Shown: one piece after another, positions 57,190-64,000 of the stretch
How positions within the stretch are numbered: the first letter of the stretch is position 1
Layout: each line of letters begins with the position of its first letter
Assembly: GCF_020283565.1 (NCBI RefSeq)
Contig: NC_060060.1
Coordinates: 63,225,257 to 63,289,256 of the forward strand
Length of the DNA: 64,000 nt
Source of the DNA: Trifolium pratense
Lineage: Eukaryota > Streptophyta > Magnoliopsida > Fabales > Fabaceae
Reading direction: 5' to 3'
The notes under the pieces: model-generated
What the model was told of the DNA's origin: nothing
Database searches by the model: none
Seen by the model: the letters and a program-made list of their open reading frames with translations, nothing else
Program-made: the position numbers and the translations under genes

Positions 57190-58304
57190 TGAAGGTGTGA
57201 AAACACAAGAAGGGGGGGGTTGAATTGTGTTTTAGCTAAGTTAAAACTTTTTCAAGTTCTTAACTCAACTACGTTCGCAGCGGATAAATAACACAAATAA
57301 TAACAAGAGAGAGAGAGAGATCACACAAGCAATTTATACTGGTTCCTCTCACAAAACGAGAGTAGTCCAGTCCCCTTGCACTTCCAAGGGAGTTCACTAT
57401 AATCACACAAGATTACACCTGCTCAAGCACACAAGCAAGAGACTTCTCAACAATGCTCAAGCACACAAGCTTAAGACTTCACACTTAAGCACACAAGCTT
57501 AAGTTTCACACTTAAGCACACAAGCTTAAGTTTCCTCAAGTAAAAGTAAAGTATATAAAAATATACATGAGCTCTTAGATGAACCTAAAGAGAGCAAATA
57601 CAGATAGTACAAAGTATTTGGCTAAAGTGCAAAAACACTTAATGAGAGGTTCAGAGCTTGTATACACAGAGTTCAGAGTTTGTTCAGCGCACGTTCAATT
57701 CTTGATAATTGTATATTTTGTTGTAGCTGAATCTTCTAGTATATATACCACTAGAAAGGAGTCGTTGCAAAAAGAGCCGTTGGAGTTGATAATCTTTTGT
57801 CTTCAAGCAGCCTGTCTTGATGCAGTTTGATTGTATCCAAAACTAAGAAAGAGTTTCAGGTACTTTGACTACTGCAGAGTGGACTTTCCTTATTCAGCTA
57901 ACAAAACTGAAGACCCACGTTCTCAAGATAGGACAGACAAAACAGAGGTAGCTGAACTGATCAGGCTTGAAAGGTCCTTTTCTTCATTGGTAGAAGAGTT
58001 GACTAGTAAAGAGAATCTTCACATCTTTCAAAGAGATCTTCAGAGTTTGATGAAGCTTGTAGACAGACAAGAAGTTCTGAAGTCTTCATCCTCTGAACGT
58101 TGTAACCTCTGAAGTCCAACATCTTCTGAGCGCTTGAACTTCTGAATTCACATCCTCTGAACTTCACTCAGAGCTTATATGATGCTTATATCTGCGCACT
58201 TAAAGTAAATTTTTAGTCCATTCAATTGTTAATTAATACTTTGTTATCATCAAAACCTTTATAGATTTAGGGGCAAACATTTTCAAATCAATTTTGTTCC
58301 AACA
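57190..58304 (-). repeat. 5' LTR of Sirevirus S2
   Basis: 1115 bp. It differs from the 3' LTR by A/T at the ATATACA(A/T)GAGC site and G/A at the CTGA(A/G)ACCC site, plus G-run and GA-run lengths. It has the same TATA box and CTTAAGC hairpins. Confidence 0.93.
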
Positions 58305-60785
58305 GTTTTGTGAAATCATTCATGTTGTTCATTTAGGAACTATGAGTGGTGTGAATTGGATTAATAGATCCATTGTTTTGTTGAGTAATGGTGTGAGTGC
58401 TATACTTCTATGTTTATAATAGTTGTATATGCGTAGAGTTTAACCTTTTTGTAGTTTAAACTTGATGGATTGATGCTTATTTGCTAATTGTTGATGATCC
58501 GGCATGATGTAAAACTGCATGTGACGATCCGGCATGAGACGATCCGGCATGATATAAAACTGCATGTGGTAATGATTTGAAATAATTTTAAAAACTAATA
58601 TTATTTCTTGAAGATTTTGATGAAAATATAGAGTTATTTTCTTTTGGGTGAGTGAAAATTAATTTTCAAAATGGTGAGAAGAGTAGGATATTAATGTGTC
58701 CTGGTATGTGTTTGTTATATGTTTGTTTATAACATGTGCTAGATGATTACTAGGCATTTGAATTGCTATGCGTTTTATGAGTAAAAACATGAAGATCTCA
58801 TAATCCTATGTTGTAATTGTGATGCATGATTCTAATTGTGCTTTCAAGTCTATAATGATGTTATATGCTTGATGTTTTGGATTTTGTGGATTAGTGGGTC
58901 GAGAAAACGAGAGTTTAGTGAGCGTAAGTTCAAAACCGTAGCAGAGCACCCAGATTTTTGGATGTGCTCGCTAGGCGAAGAATGAACCTCGCTGAGTCTC
59001 GCTAAGTCTTGCTATATCCTGTGAATGTTTTTGACTTGTCTCGCCGGGAACTCGCTAGCTTTTGCTAAGCGAGGGAGCCAGACAAGAATTTTATTTTGTT
59101 GATGTCGTGTCCTAAGTTGATTGGATGTGAGTTTCTTGTCTTCTTGTGTTTGTTAGGACTAGAATAAATGTGAATATGGATTATTGCGTTGCAATGTTCA
59201 TTTTTCTTGTGTTGTTTTAATTTCCTAACTTTGAGAAGCTTAGAGAAAGAGATGTGAAGATTAGTGAACCGTTGGTGTTAATTAATCGATGAAGGGAAGT
59301 AGGTTTTAAAGTAAATGAGAATGGAATTGAGAAATATCATAATAGGTTTGGTATGTTTGTTGAATCGTTGGAAGTGAGGATTGTATGAGTAGTCGAGTTT
59401 ATTCGAAAGATTTTGTGAGAGGCTTGTCGAAGAGTGATTGGATTTGGATAATGACAGGGCAATTTGTGTCGAAGTTGAATGAGATCCTAGAAGTGGAGAT
59501 GAAGCTAAATGAGAGGTATCATTTTGAATGATGAAGAATAAGGAAGTTAGCCGTTGGAGAACGTGTTGAGAATGAGTAGTATGAAGTCATGTTGGAAGTG
59601 ACTTGTGCTAGGTGAGAGTTGCGAAAAGGATTACCGCACATGTGAGTAGATGTTGTGTTTGAGCACGTATAGTAAGGAGTTGAAGGCGATGCCCAAAGTA
59701 AGTGTCGGAGAGCATTTTGTAGTGCCCAAAAGATAAGAGTGAGTAAGTATTTGTTAAGGAATTTGGATTTGTGGAATGGAAGAGTCGGTAGAGACTAGTT
59801 TTGTTAGATGCATCGTGGATGTTGATGTAGTATGGTCGTAATCGGTGACAATGAAGTAAAGGATTTTAAATTGTTTCATCATGGATGATGGAACGGTAGT
59901 GATTTGGTGCATAACTTAAAATGTATTTTGGACGAGAATTTTTAGAAATTTTCTAGAAATGTCATGTTGGGAGTAGACAAAGAGTTGATATTGGAAGACC
60001 TTGTACCTTATATTAGAATTTAATGGATAGAGTTAGATCGTATGACGAGTATTTGGAGCTTTGTGGATTTAATTCAAGAGTTTGATTTTGGGATCGAATG
60101 TATTAAAGAGAAGTGGTATTGGAAAATGTTGCGTTAAGGAATGCAAATGTTGGTTGAGAGATTACTTGGGAACGGAATAGTCGTGTTGGGATTCGACTCA
60201 ATGATTGAAGATATGTGAGAAAAGGAATTTGACGGTTAGAGACGGTAGTTTTTAACATGTGTCAATAAAGTTTGAGAATGTTGGTCATCGAGTGATTGTT
60301 GGAATTGAATTATCGAGTGATATGTTGGAATAAGGTTCGAATATGAATAAGTGGTGTACCACGGTTGAGTGATTCATGAGGGAATCAGAGACTTATAGGA
60401 TTTGTGGAGTTGTGGAGTATTCCACGGGAGTACCTTTCGGAGTGTGTTCGATTGGTTGTACCTATTTTAGGGTAACGTTGTGAGGTCGTAGAATGTGAGT
60501 CTATGGATGTTTCGTGCGGAGTGGGAATTTTAGCGGTTTGATAAGAATGGTTTATGCCGATATCATGATTGTTGACTATCTATCGACAAATTGAGGAACT
60601 GGCCGTCCTTGATCTCTTGTTGATAAATGGACAAAAATTGTGTTGGATGGGATAAACTAATTTTGTCATACTTGGTAATGTGTAGCGTTTTGAGCGTTTC
60701 GTTGGAGGGTCGGATACAGGAGTTATCCGGAGTTGTTTTAGTCGCGTAATTTTCGAGGGCGAAAATCTTCTAAGTGGGGGAGAGT
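58305..60785 (+). other. Interior of element D right of S2, with two deletions, and PPT
   Basis: It starts with the S2 target duplication. The 30-bp repeat array is at 58496-58567. At ~59231 about 730 bp present in A (roughly 5010-5730) is missing; both A breakpoints show TTTGA. At ~60113 about 255 bp is missing between two TAAGGAGAAG-like direct repeats of A (~6647 and ~6903). The remainder parallels A, including the TGA near 59289. The PPT AAGTGGGGGAGAGT is at 60772-60785. Confidence 0.8.
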
Positions 60786-63195
60786 TGTAACGACCCAATT
60801 TTTATATTGTTATTTTTATGTGTTAAAATATTTTATTTAACGTGGCATTTTAATTAAGTTAATAACTTGAGTTATTTATCGAGTACTTTAGTTATTAGGC
60901 GAGTAGAGTGAGTTAACGTGTAATTGGGCCAAGCCAATTGGGCTTGAGGCCCAATGGGCCTTGTGAGGTGTGTGTGTGGCGCCCTTATGGCCATGAAGCA
61001 AGGAAGAGAGAGAGAAATTCATTTCTCATGTCTTTTGTGTTCTTGAGAGAGGAGGAGAGAGCTTGAGGAGCTAGGGCAAGGGAGAGCTAGGGATTCAAGA
61101 TCATTCATCGAGTTTTCTTCGAATCCAGGTAAGAGAGTAGATTCCATATTCGTGGGTGACTCGAGGAAGGGGAGAATGTCGATTTCTCCTCACCCGAACT
61201 TCCTCCACCCCATTTTCGTTTTAGCTTGGAATGGATTTTCTTGATGGAAATCGTTCCTAAGGTTCTTGATATGTTTAACATGCTTGTAACATGATTAATG
61301 AACGGAAATAATGGTTAAAACGAGTTTATGAAAGATTAAACTCAAGAACTTTGTGTTCTTGAGAGTTTTGATGAAAAAGTGTTCAATCTTTACTTTTTCG
61401 ATGTTTATGATGTAGATCTGATAAATGAACTGTCCTTTTGTGTTTAGATATGCTTGTTGCACTTGAATATAAACTTATTTGGGGTTTATAACATGAAAAA
61501 TGGTTTATGTGAGAGTCTTGAGAGTTTAGAGTTTGAAATGAGAAATGTAGAAAATTGTTATCTATGAAGTCTGAACCTTTACGTGCATTTTTTACCTCTT
61601 TTCGTTGTGAACTGATTTTAGTGGCCAACATAAAAGTTGTAGCCCTGTTTGTTAGCTTTCCAACGAGTATATGTGCGTCTCCATTGGACTTTCGTAGCCC
61701 AAGTTATGATCGTTGCAATGAGAGGCTGTCCTGCAGAAATCCTGCACAATTTGTCTGTGTGAGAACCAGTCCATTCTGCAGAGAATTCGCCCCAGGCGAA
61801 ATATATTTCGCCCCAGGCGAAATTAGGGCAGTGGGCAACCAGTAGAATTTCGCCCCAGGCGAAATTAGTTTCGCCCCAGGCGAAAATGTTGCAGATTTCA
61901 CCAGATTTTCATCTGCTGTCTTCCTTTGCATGTATTTTCAATCAGTGTCTTATTCTTACATGATTGTTGATGCTTGTTGATGATTGTTGATGCTTGTTAA
62001 TGCTTGTTGATGCTTATAATGATTGTTAATCATGTATGAAGTATAAATGAAGTATATTAAGGTGTTAATCAACTTAATAAAGAAGGATATTAGAATTATA
62101 TTATTCTAATAAAGACGTATATTAAGGTATAGTGTTATCTTAATAAAGAAGTAATGTTGGATAGTGTTCCACATTAGTAAAGGAAGAGCTTAATGCTAAT
62201 TAAAATGATTGTGAGTGAATTCATGAAAAACATATACATGCATTCATGAATATATGTGATATTGGATATTCCAATAAAGAAGGATGTCGGATTATATTTA
62301 TCCGATAAAGAAGGATATTAGAGGTGAGATACTCTAATAAAGAAGATGGTACCACATGCATTAGAGGTGTCTAGAGGACATAGCATGAATGTGAAGCATT
62401 AGATTGCATTAGGGATTATGTGTGCATTTTATGATAAATAATGTTTGACACGTACTTGGTAAATGTTGATTGTTAATCCGTATGTGAGGAGCAGAGTCCG
62501 TCATGACTATAAAATGAACAACGCAGGGTCCGTCATGACCATAATCTGAACCGTGTATTTGTGGTGTTAGATTACATTAGGAACTTTATGTGTATTCCTA
62601 TTTGTAATTGAGTTATGTGTATTTGTTGATGTTTTGGTATTGTCCGAGACGACGTGAAACTATATGTTTGGTGTATAATTGTGGATGATCGATTATGTGA
62701 TAGATGAAGAATATGCATGATATATGAATATGCATGAATGATGGTGGTGTATATGTATAATGTATGATTATGCATGTCTTTATGAAGAAGTGTTTAAGTA
62801 CCATTTACTTACACTTATATTTTGAGTATGTTATCTAACTCTCTTTTATGTGTTATGTGCTGGATCGTTGGGGGTCCAGATTTTTCAGGATTTTGTGGTA
62901 TTCGATGTCGAGTCGTCGATGAAGCTCCGCTCTGATTGTGACACGGGAAAGGGTTGTATTTAGACTATAGGGTCTTTATGACTTTCGATATTTATTTGTA
63001 AGACTATACATTTTGAGAAATGATTATTTTGTATAAACACTGTTTTTACTAATTAATTACATTAGTATTATTTTGATAGAGGAGTGTAATACTCGAACCA
63101 ATATTCAATAAATTAAATGTGATTTTCCGTTGCGTATTTTGAAAAAGATTTTTACTAAAGGTAGAAATATATAAATAATGGGTTTGGGTGTTACA
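60786..63195 (+). repeat. 3' LTR of element D
   Basis: 2410 bp with all the features of its 5' partner: site-II-like motifs near 60925-60960, CAG|GTAAGAG at ~61127, four perfect TTTCGCC palindromes (61785-61886), the hairpin ladder (62055-62340) and the GGGTGTTACA end at 63195. Confidence 0.92.
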
Positions 63196-63200
63196 CCAAG

Positions 63201-63440
63201 TGTACTAAAAAAAATTCAACAAATCATTAAAACATCCTAGTCAGAGTGTCACATCAGCATATTATAAGACACATCATCACAAGTTAACAGATCTTTAACG
63301 TTTTGGACTAAATTGACTAATGGAATTAACAATCGGGGAGTTTTTTTTTATTTTTCGTTCTTTCAAGGACTTATTTGATAGCGAATGACACTTTCAGAGA
63401 CTAATGTGACTGTTTACTCAATAAAATTGTTTATAGTTTA
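63201..63440. other. Intergenic stretch, no gene seen
   Basis: AT-rich with stops in all frames; no terminal repeats recognised. Confidence 0.4.
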
Positions 63441-63690
63441 TTCCCCTCCAAAATAAGTGAGTCAGTTGACTGTGTCATGCATGTCAATGCATAACTTTGC
63501 CGATTAATATTTTTAATTGTATAATAGTAAAAATTATAAAAATATGATATTTTGAAAATACTCATCGAGATGAATCCAACAACATCTTATATGTTAATAT
63601 TTATTTTTATTTATTAGTAGAAAAATAAAATCAAAACAAGATATGTGAATAGTGCATATAGTCAAAATGACTCGATCATTTAAAAATCAA
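63440..63690. mobile_element. Decayed relative of the Stowaway-like MITE
   Basis: Similarity to 42235-42450 is extended: ATGTCAATRCATAAYTTTG, then TATTTTGAAAATA with YTCAYCGA following, and AATAGTGCATWTAGTCAAA. The termini are degraded. Confidence 0.55.
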
Positions 63691-63817
63691 AATTGATATA
63701 TGTTTGTTTTAATTAATATTTATTTTAATTTTGATTTTTAATTTTTAATTTTGAAATCTACGGTAAGATTTGATCTACTCTTGTTGTGAAGATTATGGAT
63801 TTCCTTCTTTAATAGAC

Positions 63818-64000
63818 AATTTACAATGGTTTCAACATTCAACACCAACCTTTTAAATTTTCAACACTCCACATCATTTTATTTTTCTTCCATCTAATAA
63901 TTCAACACTCATTCAACTTTTACCCTTTCCAATAGTTTTTCATTCAACACTCTACCCCACCACTTTTTTTTCATATTCTTATTTAAATTTATATTTATAT
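63818..64000 (-). mobile_element. PIF/Harbinger-like element, second copy, cut by the window end
   Basis: GACAATTTACAATGG at ~63818 resembles the terminus GACCATGTACAATGG. The following 170 bp (CAACACTCCACATCAT, ACTCTACCCCACCACTT) matches the complement of 39395-39608. The rest lies beyond the window. Confidence 0.65.

Larger units (their letters stand above)
46061..58304 (-). mobile_element. Sirevirus-type Ty1/copia retrotransposon S2, coding-intact
   Basis: 12,244 bp, flanked by GTTTT on both sides (46056-46060 and 58305-58309). LTRs of 1117 and 1115 bp differ by two substitutions that I could spot plus homopolymer length. Minus-strand order is 5' LTR, PBS, gag, pol, env-position gene, PPT array, 3' LTR. 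A plus-strand antisense gene lies between env and the PPT array. All four frames are uninterrupted, so it is a recent and potentially autonomous copy. Confidence 0.95.
43521..63195 (+). mobile_element. Element D: chromovirus-derived non-autonomous element hosting Sirevirus S2
   Basis: It is flanked by CCAAG on both sides (43516-43520 and 63196-63200). LTRs are 43521-45930 and 60786-63195, both exactly 2410 bp; I counted fewer than ten substitutions by eye. Without S2 (12,244 bp plus one 5-bp TSD) the interior is about 2.6 kb, roughly 1 kb shorter than in A and B because of two deletions. Confidence 0.92.

Overview
The window is repeat-dense plant DNA, almost certainly from a papilionoid legume of the clover/medic/pea group. 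That is an inference from Sirevirus-type Ty1/copia elements with SIRE1-like env-position ORFs, long chromoviral LTRs of Tekay type, legume-style MITEs and PIF/Harbinger remnants. I found no convincing single-copy host gene and no tRNA or rRNA gene. Nearly all of the 64 kb is explained by nested transposons whose borders can be set by TG...CA ends and 5-bp target-site duplications (TSDs).

Layout. (1) 1-3742: 3' end of a Sirevirus (element E) with an env-position ORF, a hairpin-rich 3' non-coding region, a polypurine tract (PPT) and a 3' LTR. It is inserted in the 5' LTR of the next element. (2) 3743-11998: element A, a non-autonomous chromovirus-derived element. A solo LTR of a related subfamily (7585-9824, TSD GGGAG) sits inside A's own PPT. 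(3) 11998-13345: a plant-mobile-domain pseudogene fragment abutting a Ty3/gypsy gag fragment fused to RT. (4) 13346-14953: AT-rich DNA with tandem duplications and an inverted-repeat MITE cluster. (5) 14954-39608: a ~1 kb PIF/Harbinger derivative split by a 23.6-kb minus-strand Sirevirus (S1, 15511-39154, TSD TGTTG). S1 is itself broken by a 3.1-kb chromoviral solo LTR (17294-20425, TSD AGAAG) and a complete 8.4-kb copy of the chromovirus-derived family (B, 28209-36630, TSD CAGAG). (6) 39609-43520: intergenic DNA with a TATA box, a palindrome array and a Stowaway-like MITE. (7) 43521-63195: element D of the same family (TSD CCAAG), holding a coding-intact minus-strand Sirevirus (S2, 46061-58304, TSD GTTTT). 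(8) 63196-64000: intergenic DNA, a decayed MITE and the start of a second Harbinger copy.

How the genes work together. S2 carries separate gag (798 aa) and pol (1052 aa: protease, integrase, RT, RNase H) frames and a 909-aa env-position protein. Between env and the 3' LTR, on the opposite strand, lies a small acidic gene with its own TATA box, a poly(A) signal and SUMO-interaction-like motifs. Its sequence and its ~80-bp TATA-to-ATG spacing are shared with the damaged copy in S1. I consider this antisense gene the strongest candidate for something undescribed.

The second unusual theme is structural. The chromovirus-derived LTRs hold a ladder of about seven short hairpins with differing stems and a near-constant AAGAAGGA spacer. 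The first Sirevirus has four hairpins with an identical TTTATTT loop but four different perfectly paired stems. In both cases pairing is kept while sequence changes.
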